Source: Baekduia soli
GTDB lineage: Bacteria > Actinomycetota > Thermoleophilia > Solirubrobacterales > Solirubrobacteraceae
Assembly: GCF_007970665.1 (NCBI RefSeq)
Contig: NZ_CP042430.1
Coordinates: 3,968,001-4,032,000, forward strand
Direction of reading: 5' to 3'
Length of the DNA: 64,000 nt
Under the pieces are notes generated by a model, which searched no databases, was not told the origin of the DNA, and saw only the letters and a list, made by a program, of their open reading frames with translations. A program made the position numbers and the translations under genes. Below are positions 1 to 7,667 of the stretch, in pieces (position 1 is the first letter of the stretch; every line of letters begins with the position of its first letter).

Positions 1-784
1 GCAGCGTGCCGCCCACCGCGCCGAGCCCGACGGTCACCGTGCACGGCATGGGCACCGCGCCGGTGAACCGGCAGGCGATGCGCCGCACGCGCGACGGGTC
101 GCCGCGCAGGCCGGAGCGCACCGCGGCCGACACGCAGTGCGCGAGCATGGCCGACCCCTGGTAGATCGGCGAGTCCAGGCCGCCCTCGCGGGCCAGGCGG
201 GCGTCGGTGTGCACGGGGTTGATGATCCCCGAGCACTCGCCGTAGCGGACGGCGTCGGCCAGCTCGATGCGAACCTCGTCGGCGTCGCGCAGCGCGGTCT
301 CCGGCGGCGCGGGCGCCCGTGGCGCCCCGGCGCCGTCGAGGCCCTGCAGCGTCGCACCGAGGTACAGGATGCCCTGGCGGGTGTCCAGCACCGGCTCGCC
401 GTCGAGCGTGGCCGTCGAGAACTCGCACAGAGCGTAGGCCCCGACGGAGCGCGCGCCCACCGCCAGCAGCCGCGAGGTCGTGCGCAGCACGTCGCCGCCG
501 CGGATCGGTCGGTGCACGGTGATCTCGTGACCGACGTGCAGGCCCTGCTCGGCGCCGCCGTCGCAGAACTCCAGGCCGGGAGCGCCGTCGCGCACCAGCG
601 GCCATTCGAGCGCCGCGGCGAACACCGGGTGCGCGACGATCCCGCCCGGACGGTCGACGTCGAACAGCGCGGCGCTCGTGTCGCGCACACCGGCCGCGAA
701 GGCCATGAGCCGGCGATCGTCGACCTCCTGCTCCACGGTGGCCACGTCGCGCTCCAGCACGCCGGGCGGGACGCGGATCCTCAT
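1..784 (-). CDS. MaoC-like double-hotdog acyl-CoA hydratase, 3' end outside window
   Basis: The minus-strand frame is open from an ATG at 784 to the window edge, giving about 261 codons without a stop. The first half resembles the FAS1-like dehydratase hotdog. The second half holds the MaoC helix signature around residues 185-200, including SGIINPVHTDARLA. Such enzymes hydrate trans-2-enoyl-CoA in beta-oxidation-like routes. The canonical hydratase-2 motif has Asp two residues before Asn (GDxNPxH); here both positions are Ile, so the catalytic His is kept but the Asp is not. The start overlaps the stop of the upstream enoyl-CoA hydratase gene by ATGA, so the two are co-transcribed. Family assignment is firm; the substrate is unknown and an acyl-CoA-binding role without hydratase activity is possible. 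Confidence 0.8.
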   Translation of the reverse strand, partial: MRIRVPPGVLERDVATVEQEVDDRRLMAFAAGVRDTSAALFDVDRPGGIVAHPVFAAALEWPLVRDGAPGLEFCDGGAEQGLHVGHEITVHRPIRGGDVLRTTSRLLAVGARSVGAYALCEFSTATLDGEPVLDTRQGILYLGATLQGLDGAGAPRAPAPPETALRDADEVRIELADAVRYGECSGIINPVHTDARLAREGGLDSPIYQGSAMLAHCVSAAVRSGLRGDPSRVRRIACRFTGAVPMPCTVTVGLGAVGGTL

Positions 785-1491
785 CGCCACGGCCCCCGGG
801 CCGACGCCGGCGCCGCCGCGGCGGCGCGGACGTCGGCGGCCAGCGACGCGTGCATCGCCTCCAGCGCCGGGCGCCGCAGCGCGCCCTTCGTCTCGGCGTA
901 GGGCTGCGCGGGCATCGCGCCGCGGTGGCGGGCGGCGTCCAGCGCGCGGGGCAGCACGGCGTCGGGGGCCACGACCTCGTCGACGATCCCCAGCCCGGCG
1001 CAGGTCGCGGCGTCGAGCAGCTCGCTGCCCAGCAGGAGGGTGCTCGCGGCTCGCGCGCTGACGGTGGCCCGCAGCAGGTCGAAGTTGACCAGCGGGTGCG
1101 GGAAGCCGAGCTTGACCTCGTTGAGCCCGTAGCGCCCGGCGTCGGAGGCGATGCGCAGGTCGCAGGCCAGGGTCGCCAGGAAGCCGATGCCCACCGCGTG
1201 GCCGGCCATCGCCGCGATGACCGGGCACGTCAGGGCGAACACGCCCATGAGCAGCTCGTCGATGTGCACGACGCCCTGGGGCCCGATCGGCGGGGCGGCG
1301 AGATCGGCGCCGGCGGAGAAGAAGCCGTGCGCGCCCGTGAGCACGACCGCGGCCGGCGGGTCGCCGGCGAGCCGGGCCATGACGGCCGTGAGCTCGAGCA
1401 GCAGCGCCAGGTCGAAGGCGTTGGCCGGCGCGCGGTCCAGCGTGAGGACGACGACCCCGTCGTCCCCGATCGCCTCGGTCACGTGCGGCAC
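781..1491 (-). CDS. enoyl-CoA hydratase/isomerase (crotonase) family protein
   Basis: This 236-residue protein has the crotonase oxyanion-hole segment HGFFSAGADL (about residues 56-65) and the GHAVGIGFLATLACDLRIAS block (about 96-115). It would act on enoyl-CoA thioesters in fatty-acid or side-chain degradation. The glutamate equivalent to rat Glu164 is present in NEVKLGF, but the position of Glu144 is Leu, which is more usual in isomerases or other crotonase reactions than in hydratases. A GTG start at 1491 is chosen because GAGGAGG lies five bases upstream; a longer frame reaches 1554 without such a site. It forms an operon with the MaoC gene (four-base overlap). Confidence 0.88.
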   Translation of the reverse strand: MPHVTEAIGDDGVVVLTLDRAPANAFDLALLLELTAVMARLAGDPPAAVVLTGAHGFFSAGADLAAPPIGPQGVVHIDELLMGVFALTCPVIAAMAGHAVGIGFLATLACDLRIASDAGRYGLNEVKLGFPHPLVNFDLLRATVSARAASTLLLGSELLDAATCAGLGIVDEVVAPDAVLPRALDAARHRGAMPAQPYAETKGALRRPALEAMHASLAADVRAAAAAPASARGPWR

Positions 1492-1738
1492 GCGAGCCTC
1501 CTCGCGTCGGGGTGGTACTTGCCGTGTTGGGCAGGGATGGGTAGCGTTCTCCATGTCGGCGTGTCAGCCTCCCGCGTTCGCCGGCCGTCGGCTCCCACGT
1601 CCGGTCTCACCGCCGGACGTCCGACGTTGGGGACGTCGGGCGCGCCGCCTCCGAGGCGGCCCGCGGCCAACCTATCCGCCCGCGCCGGCCCGCGCCAGCG
1701 GCCGTCCGTCCCGCCCGACCGGCCGGGTTGTCCGCACA

Positions 1739-1971
1739 ATGACCAGCCTCGCCGACCTCGTGGCGAGCCTGGCCCTGTTCATCGAGCTGGGCGGCGTAGT
1801 CAAGAACCGGACGCTGACCGCGGCGACTTCAGCGGCTCGGTGCCGGGACCGCCCCGCCCCCAGGGCGTGCAGGGACCCACCGGGCCCAGCGAGTTCCAGG
1901 TACTGACCGTCTCGCCTCTGGACTTCAGCGTGGGCCTCGACGACGCGTCCTTCGAGCTCGTCATCCCGTAG
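1739..1971 (+). pseudogene. decayed collagen-like secreted protein (KNRTLTA/GPxG family remnant)
   Basis: An ATG at 1739 opens MTSLADLVASLALFIELGG and then VKNRTLTA, the typical start and linker of long Thermoleophilia proteins in which such motifs lead into GPxGPxG repeats. After LTA the frame breaks. One added base in the GCGGCGAC tract near 1823 restores GDFSGSVPGPP, a short GPQGVQGPTGP stretch and a tail ending at a TAG at 1971. The total length is two modulo three, as expected for one lost base. Relatives are several hundred residues long, so most of the middle is also missing. I read this as a dead or heavily shortened gene; the single-base break may be a sequencing error, the missing middle is not. 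Confidence 0.6.
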
Positions 1972-2029
1972 CGCGGGGCATCGCGCCGAGTCCGTCGCCT
2001 CCGGGCGGCGGGCCGGCCCCCGCACGCAG

Positions 2030-2055
2030 GAAAGCTCCCGTTTCCAGGAGCTTTC
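2030..2055 (-). terminator. hairpin downstream of tRNA-Gln
   Basis: GAAAGCTCC (2030-2038) and GGAGCTTTC (2047-2055) form a perfect nine-base stem with an eight-base loop. It begins five bases beyond the 3' end of the tRNA on its strand, so it is the likely terminator. There is no clear T run. Confidence 0.65.
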
Positions 2056-2059
2056 GGAG

Positions 2060-2131
2060 CTGCGGGACTAGGACTCGAACCTAGAATACCTCGTCCAGAG
2101 CGAGGCGTGTTGCCGATTACACCATCCCGCA
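2060..2131 (-). tRNA. tRNA-Gln (anticodon CUG)
   Basis: Read on the minus strand, TGCGGGA at 2131-2125 pairs with TCCCGCA at the other end to close a perfect seven-base acceptor stem. The anticodon arm is CCTCG-CTCTGGA-CGAGG, giving anticodon CTG after the conserved T33. The T arm carries the GTTCGAGTC loop. The discriminator base at 2060 is G, as expected for tRNA-Gln. CCA is not encoded. The gene stands alone, with the RCK operon ending on the same strand just upstream. Confidence 0.95.
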
Positions 2132-2172
2132 AGGGGGCGCGACAGCTGCGCAGTGTATCCGCTGCCGCGGGG

Positions 2173-2844
2173 CTACGCGGCGTCGCGACCGGGCGCGAAC
2201 TGGGCCGTGATCGCGTCCTCCAGACCGGGGTCCAGGACGAGCAGCACCTCGTCGCCCGCCTCGATCACGGTGTTGGCCTTCGGCACGAACCCGCGGCCGT
2301 CGCGGAGCAGCGAGATGATCAGCGCGCCGTCGGGCAGGCTCATCTCCTGCACGGCCCGGCCGGCGGCCGGTGAGTCCGGGCCGACCTCGACCTCGATGAT
2401 CTCGAGCTGCTCGTCGCGGAGGTCGAGCAGGTGCACGAGGCCGTAGCTGGGGACCTCGTGCTCGATGAGCCGCAGGATGAGGTCGGTGGCGCTGACGGCC
2501 GGCGCGATCCCCAGCAGCTCGAACCACGAGCGGTTGCGGGGGTTGTTGACGCGGGCGATGATCCGCTCGCAGAGGTACTTCTCCTTGGCCACCTGGCAGA
2601 TGAGGAGGTTGTCCTCATCGTCGCCGGTGACCGCGATGGTCAGGTCGGCCCGCTGGATGCCCGCCCGCTCCAGGACCCAGAGCTCGGTGGCGTCGCCGTA
2701 CTGGATGGCGTGCTCAAGCTCCTGCTCGATGGTGAGGTAGCGCGTCCGGCGGTTCTCGATGAGCGTCACCTCGTTGCCCTTGGCGATGAGCTCGCGGGCG
2801 AGGTTCCAGCCGACCTTGCCGCCTCCGGCGATGATCACGTACAT
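2173..2844 (-). CDS. TrkA/KtrA-type RCK protein, NAD-binding plus C-terminal ligand domain
   Basis: This 223-residue soluble protein starts MYVIIAGGGKVGWNLA, a Rossmann GxGxxG nucleotide-binding loop with an acidic residue at the end of strand 2 (LIEN). It continues with an RCK_C-like domain from about residue 135. Such proteins gate K+ transporters in response to NAD(H), ATP/ADP or c-di-AMP. AGGAGG lies eight bases before the ATG. It is the second of two adjacent RCK genes (11-base gap) and lies downstream of two APC permeases. The context suggests it regulates those permeases or another K+ channel; the partner is inferred. Confidence 0.88.
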   Translation of the reverse strand: MYVIIAGGGKVGWNLARELIAKGNEVTLIENRRTRYLTIEQELEHAIQYGDATELWVLERAGIQRADLTIAVTGDDEDNLLICQVAKEKYLCERIIARVNNPRNRSWFELLGIAPAVSATDLILRLIEHEVPSYGLVHLLDLRDEQLEIIEVEVGPDSPAAGRAVQEMSLPDGALIISLLRDGRGFVPKANTVIEAGDEVLLVLDPGLEDAITAQFAPGRDAA

Positions 2845-2855
2845 CCTGCGGCCTC

Positions 2856-3281
2856 CTAGGCGATCGCGCCGAGCGCGGACGTGAACATCTCGATGGCGTG
2901 CTGCGTGGGACAGATCGTGTGCAGCCCCTGCTGCTGGTACCACGCCGCACGCGCCGGGTCCATGACCCGCACGATGACCTTCTCGACCTCGTAGTGGCGC
3001 TGGGCGATCTGCGAGATCGTGAGGTTCGTGTTGTCGCCGTCGGTGGAGGCGATGAAGACGTCGGCCTCGAGGATCCCGGCCTCGGTGAGCGCGTCGACCT
3101 CCATGCCGTGGCCGACGGTGAACCGGCCGCCGGCCTCCTCCCAGGTGGTGTCCAGGCCCACCTCGAGGCGCTCGTGCGAGAGCGGGTCCTCGTCGAGGAC
3201 GGACACGGTGTGGCCCGCGGCGAGCGCGGTCCGGGCGACGGATGAGCCGACGCGGCCGGCGCCGACGATGAGGATGAACAT
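2856..3281 (-). CDS. RCK_N-only TrkA-like protein
   Basis: At 141 residues this is a single RCK_N (TrkA_N) domain beginning MFILIVGAGRVGSSVA with the dinucleotide-binding glycine loop and VLDEDP after strand 2. It lacks the RCK_C domain that its downstream neighbour has. Two unequal RCK subunits side by side suggest a hetero-oligomeric gating ring in which one partner supplies the ligand-binding domain; this is inference. A TAGAGT box eight bases before the start gives the pair its own promoter. Confidence 0.85.
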   Translation of the reverse strand: MFILIVGAGRVGSSVARTALAAGHTVSVLDEDPLSHERLEVGLDTTWEEAGGRFTVGHGMEVDALTEAGILEADVFIASTDGDNTNLTISQIAQRHYEVEKVIVRVMDPARAAWYQQQGLHTICPTQHAIEMFTSALGAIA

Positions 3282-3289
3282 CGGATCGC

Positions 3290-3295
3290 ACTCTA
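3290..3295 (-). promoter_or_regulatory. -10-like box TAGAGT for the RCK pair
   Basis: TAGAGT on the minus strand lies eight bases before the RCK_N start at 3281, the spacing of a leaderless actinobacterial promoter. No clear -35 is visible. Confidence 0.5.
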
Positions 3296-3359
3296 CCCGC
3301 CCCGATCGCGGATCGATCCCCGCCGAAGGGAGGGTCCGGCGCAGGCGCCGTCCTCGTGC

Positions 3360-5378
3360 TCAGGCGGGCGGGTGGTCGCGCAGCGGCGGCGCGGCGCTGA
3401 TCGACTGGTCGTGCGGCGGTCCCGGGGCCCCGGCGGGCGCGGGGTGCGCCTCGGGGTCCAGGGCCTGGGCGACCGGGACGTCGCTGGCGGGAGGCGCGGT
3501 CAGGATGACCTCGCAGCCGGCCTTGGACACGACGTACTTGGTGACCTCGCCGACGAAGTTGTCCATCGGGCCGCCGCGGCCGCCCAGCAGCGCCCCGCCG
3601 CGGATGCGCGAGGGCTCTTCGGCGGCGAGCACGATCGCCTGGACCCCGCGGCGCCGGGCCTCCTCGACGATCGCCGCGCCGGCACGGCGCGCGCGCACGG
3701 TGGCCGTGGCGACCTCGACGCCCTCGTATTCCTCCCCCACCGCCTTGGCCCGGCGCAGCGCGGCCCGGGCGCGCTCGAGCTGGGCGTCGGGCAGGCGGGC
3801 GTCGATCGGCAGCGCCATCGGGACCTCGAAGACCCACACGGCCTCGATCGTGGCGCCGCGGTGCTCGAGCCCCGGGTCGGACTCCTCGCCGGCCAGGCGC
3901 CCGGCGGTCTGGATCATGTCGTCGTCCAGCGGGGTGCCGGTCAGCGGCACGAGGATCGAGCCGAACTCGAGGTCGTCGCGCTCCAGGCGCATCGCGGCCT
4001 CGGGCACGATGACGCGCTTGAGCAGCGGCTTGCCCTGGGTGCGCCGGTAGACGACGTAGGTCAGCAGGCCGAAGGCCATCCAGCCGAAGCCGACGTAGCG
4101 CGCGCCGGAGTGCGTGACGACGACGCTGATCCATGCCGCGAACGACAGCACGGCGCCGAGCAGCGCCGGCAGCGGCAGGTCACCGCCCCGGAAGCGCACC
4201 GACAGCGGCACGCGGTAGAAGCGCTCGCGGTCGGGCTCGCGATAGCGCAACGAGATGATCGACAGGTGCGCGATCGTCAGGCCCAGCAGGGCGCCGAACG
4301 CGTAGATGCCGACGAGGAAGTCGAGGTCCTCGGGCACGACGAGGGCGCCGGCGATCGCGGCCGCGATGATGATGAGGACGAACGGCGTGGACCGCGTCGG
4401 GTGCAGGCGCCCCAGCGCGCTGGGGATCTGGCGGTTGCGCGACAGCGAGTAGGCCAGGCGCGACATGCCGAGCATCGCCGAGTTGGCGGCCGCGATGAGC
4501 GTCGCGGTCGCAGCGATGGCGATCACGTAGGTGAGCAGGTGAGCCAGCCAGCGCTGGTGCAGGCTGTCGGTGATGCCCAGCACCGGCGCCTCGACGTACC
4601 GGCCGCCGAGCGCGGTGTGGCCGTCGACGACCGGCAGCGCGGTCATGGCGACCAGGCCGATGCCCACGTAGACCACCAGGACGAGCACCGTGGCGGTGCC
4701 GATCAGGCGCTTGAGCTGGCGCCGGCTGGCCGTGATCTCGCCCGACAGGCCGGCGGCGGACTCCATCCCGGTGAACACGACGGTCGCCACGCCCAGGGCG
4801 AAGATCGTGTCGGTCCACCTGGGCGTCGAGCCCAGGTGGATCGGGTCCAGCAGCGTGTGGGCGTTGAAGAACACCGCCAGGCCGAGGACGATGAGCAGCA
4901 GCTGCAGGCCGATGTCGGCCACGACCAGCGCCGTGACGCGGTTGACCCGCGTCTTGGAGAACCCGCGGATGTTGCGTGCGGCGACGTAGACGATGATCCC
5001 CAGCGCCAGGACGATCTCCGGGCCACCGTGCCCGAGCCGGCCCCAGAAGGCCCCGAGGTAGTTCGTCGCCGAGAACGAGGTGACCGCGACGAGGATCGTG
5101 TAGTCCAGGAGGATCGCCCAGCCGGCGATGAAGCTGATCAGCTCGTTGAAGGCGTAGCGGGCGAACACCGTCGAGCCGGCGCCCTCCTGGTGCAGCGACG
5201 CCCCCTCGACGTAGGTCATCACGGCGAGCGCGAAGAACACCGCCGAGACGAGGAACACCGCGGGCGTCAGGCCCAGGGCGTGGTCGGCCACCACGCCGAG
5301 CGAGAAGTAGATCGCGCTCGTGACCGAGAGGTAGACGATCGCGAAGAAGGCCGGCTGGCCGAGGCCGCGCCCGAGCAT
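3360..5378 (-). CDS. APC-superfamily permease with C-terminal UspA-like domain (KimA-like layout)
   Basis: This 672-residue protein has about twelve hydrophobic segments over residues 10-440 in the amino acid-polyamine-cation transporter pattern. A soluble alpha/beta domain follows (about 460-625), with FGSILVPLTGTPLDD and VQAIVLAAEEPSRIRGG, typical of universal stress protein folds. KimA/YdaO of Bacillus, a K+/H+ symporter, has the same layout. With two RCK genes directly downstream, K+ or amino-acid uptake are the main options. GGAGGT lies about six bases before the ATG. Its start overlaps the stop of a small membrane protein gene. The C-terminal 45 residues are Pro/Ala-rich and probably disordered. 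Confidence 0.85.
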   Translation of the reverse strand: MLGRGLGQPAFFAIVYLSVTSAIYFSLGVVADHALGLTPAVFLVSAVFFALAVMTYVEGASLHQEGAGSTVFARYAFNELISFIAGWAILLDYTILVAVTSFSATNYLGAFWGRLGHGGPEIVLALGIIVYVAARNIRGFSKTRVNRVTALVVADIGLQLLLIVLGLAVFFNAHTLLDPIHLGSTPRWTDTIFALGVATVVFTGMESAAGLSGEITASRRQLKRLIGTATVLVLVVYVGIGLVAMTALPVVDGHTALGGRYVEAPVLGITDSLHQRWLAHLLTYVIAIAATATLIAAANSAMLGMSRLAYSLSRNRQIPSALGRLHPTRSTPFVLIIIAAAIAGALVVPEDLDFLVGIYAFGALLGLTIAHLSIISLRYREPDRERFYRVPLSVRFRGGDLPLPALLGAVLSFAAWISVVVTHSGARYVGFGWMAFGLLTYVVYRRTQGKPLLKRVIVPEAAMRLERDDLEFGSILVPLTGTPLDDDMIQTAGRLAGEESDPGLEHRGATIEAVWVFEVPMALPIDARLPDAQLERARAALRRAKAVGEEYEGVEVATATVRARRAGAAIVEEARRRGVQAIVLAAEEPSRIRGGALLGGRGGPMDNFVGEVTKYVVSKAGCEVILTAPPASDVPVAQALDPEAHPAPAGAPGPPHDQSISAAPPLRDHPPA

Positions 5379-5584
5379 CAGGACCTCCGGCGCAGACGGC
5401 CGCGCTCGTTGAGGTACAGCCGGCCCAGCCCGGCGGCGATGAACAGCACGCCGAGCACGATCCCGCGGCCCAGCGCGCCGCCGCCGTTGGCGAGGGTCTG
5501 GACGATCATCGCCACGCCGAGGAGGACCATGAACGCCGAGAGCACCCGGGTCGTGCCCCGGTGCAGGTCGCGGGACTGGGACAT
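5378..5584 (-). CDS. small two-helix membrane protein of unknown function
   Basis: This 68-residue protein has two predicted transmembrane segments (about residues 12-30 and 35-52) and a basic tail (NERGRLRRRS). I do not recognise the family. It sits between the two APC-Usp permease genes and overlaps the start of the downstream one (TGATG), so translation is probably coupled and it may be an accessory subunit. The ATG at 5584 is preferred over a GTG at 5593 because TAGCCT lies nine bases before it. Confidence 0.7.
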   Translation of the reverse strand: MSQSRDLHRGTTRVLSAFMVLLGVAMIVQTLANGGGALGRGIVLGVLFIAAGLGRLYLNERGRLRRRS

Positions 5585-5593
5585 GTGGGGCAC

Positions 5594-5599
5594 AGGCTA
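5594..5599 (-). promoter_or_regulatory. -10-like box TAGCCT before small membrane protein and APC permease
   Basis: TAGCCT on the minus strand lies nine bases before the ATG at 5584. The gap to the upstream permease gene is short, so this may be an internal promoter. Confidence 0.4.
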
Positions 5600-5640
5600 C
5601 GCCGCGGTCGGGCGGCTCGGCGTGCGGCCCGGGTGGCCGC

Positions 5641-7563
5641 TCACCCGGCGGCCGCCGTCGTGGCGGCGGCGCGTCGCAGGCCCGGGCCGTTGCTGGGGTC
5701 GGACTGGATGATGACCCGGCAGGGCCGCTCGGTGAGCACGGTCTCCAGCGTCTTGCCGAACAGCGAGCCGCCGCTGCGCGGCGGCAGCGGCATGACGATC
5801 GCCTGGGCGCGCAGGGTGCGCGCCTCCTGCACGATGAGCCGGCCGGCCTGCCCCGGGCGGACCTTGTCGACGTGACCGGTCACGCGGCGCCCGCCCTGCA
5901 GGCGCGCCTGCTCGATGAGCGTCGCGGCGGCGGCCTCGGCCTCGGGCAGCGCGGCGCCGATCGGCGAGGACTGCGGCACGGCGATCCACACGAGGATGTG
6001 GATGCCGCGGCGCCGGCGGGCCGCCACCTTGGCCGCGGCCGCCACGGCGCCCTTGGGGTAGGGCTGGTTGGCGTCCAGGGCGACGAGGACGGACTCGTAC
6101 TCGGCCTCGTGCTCCAGGACGGGGCGCTGGATCGCCACCTTCGTCGTCGTCGTCAGGTCCAGGCCCTGGCGGCGGCGGTAGACCGGGTAGATCGCGCACC
6201 CCAGCGCCAGCCAGCCCAGGCCGGCCAGCGCCACGTCGACGTGCAGGGCGGTGACCACGCCGAAGGCCAGCGCGGTGAACAGGCCCCCGAAGACGGCGAA
6301 CAGCGGGATCGACCGGCCGCCGCTGAGCTCGATGTTGCCCGGCCCGCGCCACGGCCGGCGCGCGTCGGGCTTGGCGAGCCGGAGCTTGACGACGGCCAGG
6401 TGGGCGATCGTGAACGACAGCATCGCGCCGAAGGCGTAGATGTTGCCCAGGAAGTCGGCCTTGCCGGGGATGACCGCGAGGCACGCGATGACGCCGAAGA
6501 TCGCGATCCCGATGTAGGGCGTGCCGTACCTGGGGTGCAGCTGGCGCAGGCGGTCGGGCACCTGGCGGTGGATGCCCATCGAGTAGACGAGCCGGCTGAC
6601 GCCGATGATCCCCGCGTTGGAGGCGATGAACAGGATCGTGGCCGCCAGCACGCCGACGTAGAGCTGGGCCGGCGCCTGCAGGAAGCCCAGGTTGAAGTGC
6701 TTGACGACCCCGAGCACCGGGTCGCCGGCGAACCCGCCCTGGCTCTCGGGCAGGCCGAGCTGGGTGACGTACTTGCCGTCGGCGTTCTGCGTGACCGGCA
6801 GCGCCGACAGCGCCACCATCGGCAGCAGCGCGTAGATGGCGAAGACCGCGATGACCACGCGGTTGATCGCCGCCGGGATCGTCTTCTCCTCGTCCTTGGC
6901 CTCCTCGGCCATGTTCGAGATCGTCTCGATGCCCGTGTAGGCGATCATCCCGACCGGGATCGCGATGAAGAAGTCCTTCCACGTCGGCGCGATGCCGAAC
7001 TGCACGTTGTCGATCAGCGTGTTCGGGCTGAAGACGAGGAAGATGCCGACCGCGACGAGCAGCAGCTGCGTCATGAAGTCGACGACGGCCAGCCCGATGT
7101 TGACGCCGGCCGACTCCTTGACCCCGCGGACGTTGACGACCGAGAGGAACACGATCACGCCGATGGCGAAGATGATGTCGCCGGGGCCGTGGCGCAGCGC
7201 GTCCCAGAACAGGCCCCCGATGTAGTGCGGCACGAAGAACGCCGAGATGGCGATCGTGATCACGTAGTTGAGCATCTGCGCCCACGCCGCGAAGAACGAC
7301 CAGAACTCGTTGAACGCGTGGCGGGCGAACGACGAGGAGCCGCCGGCCTCGGGGTACATCGCCGTCGCCTCGGCGTAGGTCGACGCCGTCAGGTAGAAGA
7401 TGAACCCGGTGAGGACGAACACCACCGGCGTGAGGCCCAGCGCGAAGCTGGCCACGAGCCCGAGCGCGTAGTAGATCGACGAGCCCACGTTCCCGTAGGC
7501 GGTCGAGAAGAGCGCGTTGACCCCGAGCACGCGCTGCAGGCCATGGAGGCGTCGTTCGGCCAT
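5641..7563 (-). CDS. APC-superfamily permease with C-terminal UspA-like domain, second paralogue
   Basis: At 640 residues this has the same layout as the downstream paralogue: about twelve membrane segments over residues 15-445 (for example YGNVGSSIYYALGLVASFAL near the N-terminus) and a Usp-like domain from about 470 (YESVLVALDANQPYPKGAV). The central segment AYTGIETISNMAEEAKDEEK is characteristic of APC helix 6 and the following loop. Two similar but non-identical permeases in one block could be paired subunits or have different ion affinities. Substrate is inferred as K+ or amino acids. A TACACT box lies 12 bases before the ATG. Confidence 0.86.
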   Translation of the reverse strand: MAERRLHGLQRVLGVNALFSTAYGNVGSSIYYALGLVASFALGLTPVVFVLTGFIFYLTASTYAEATAMYPEAGGSSSFARHAFNEFWSFFAAWAQMLNYVITIAISAFFVPHYIGGLFWDALRHGPGDIIFAIGVIVFLSVVNVRGVKESAGVNIGLAVVDFMTQLLLVAVGIFLVFSPNTLIDNVQFGIAPTWKDFFIAIPVGMIAYTGIETISNMAEEAKDEEKTIPAAINRVVIAVFAIYALLPMVALSALPVTQNADGKYVTQLGLPESQGGFAGDPVLGVVKHFNLGFLQAPAQLYVGVLAATILFIASNAGIIGVSRLVYSMGIHRQVPDRLRQLHPRYGTPYIGIAIFGVIACLAVIPGKADFLGNIYAFGAMLSFTIAHLAVVKLRLAKPDARRPWRGPGNIELSGGRSIPLFAVFGGLFTALAFGVVTALHVDVALAGLGWLALGCAIYPVYRRRQGLDLTTTTKVAIQRPVLEHEAEYESVLVALDANQPYPKGAVAAAAKVAARRRRGIHILVWIAVPQSSPIGAALPEAEAAAATLIEQARLQGGRRVTGHVDKVRPGQAGRLIVQEARTLRAQAIVMPLPPRSGGSLFGKTLETVLTERPCRVIIQSDPSNGPGLRRAAATTAAAG

Positions 7564-7575
7564 TCAGCGCTCGGG

Positions 7576-7581
7576 AGTGTA
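7576..7581 (-). promoter_or_regulatory. -10 box TACACT of the APC/RCK block
   Basis: TACACT on the minus strand, 12 bases before the ATG at 7563, predicts a leader of only a few bases. No c-di-AMP riboswitch could fit in the space to the hppA terminator. Confidence 0.5.
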
Positions 7582-7616
7582 GGGAGCGCGACGGTCGCAC
7601 GCGTCCCCTGGACGTG

Positions 7617-7644
7617 GGAGGGGCGGCCCTGCGGCCGCCCCTCC
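7617..7644 (-). terminator. strong GC hairpin after hppA
   Basis: A perfect 12-base stem (GGAGGGGCGGCC with GGCCGCCCCTCC) and a CTGC loop lie 24 bases beyond the hppA stop. It separates hppA from the permease block. No T run follows. Confidence 0.7.
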
Positions 7645-7667
7645 GTCACGCCGGGTGTCGCCGGTGC

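Noticed and set aside
7564-7616. ydaO (c-di-AMP) riboswitch before the permease block
   Set aside because: Only about 50 bases lie between the hppA terminator and the first permease, too short for that riboswitch.
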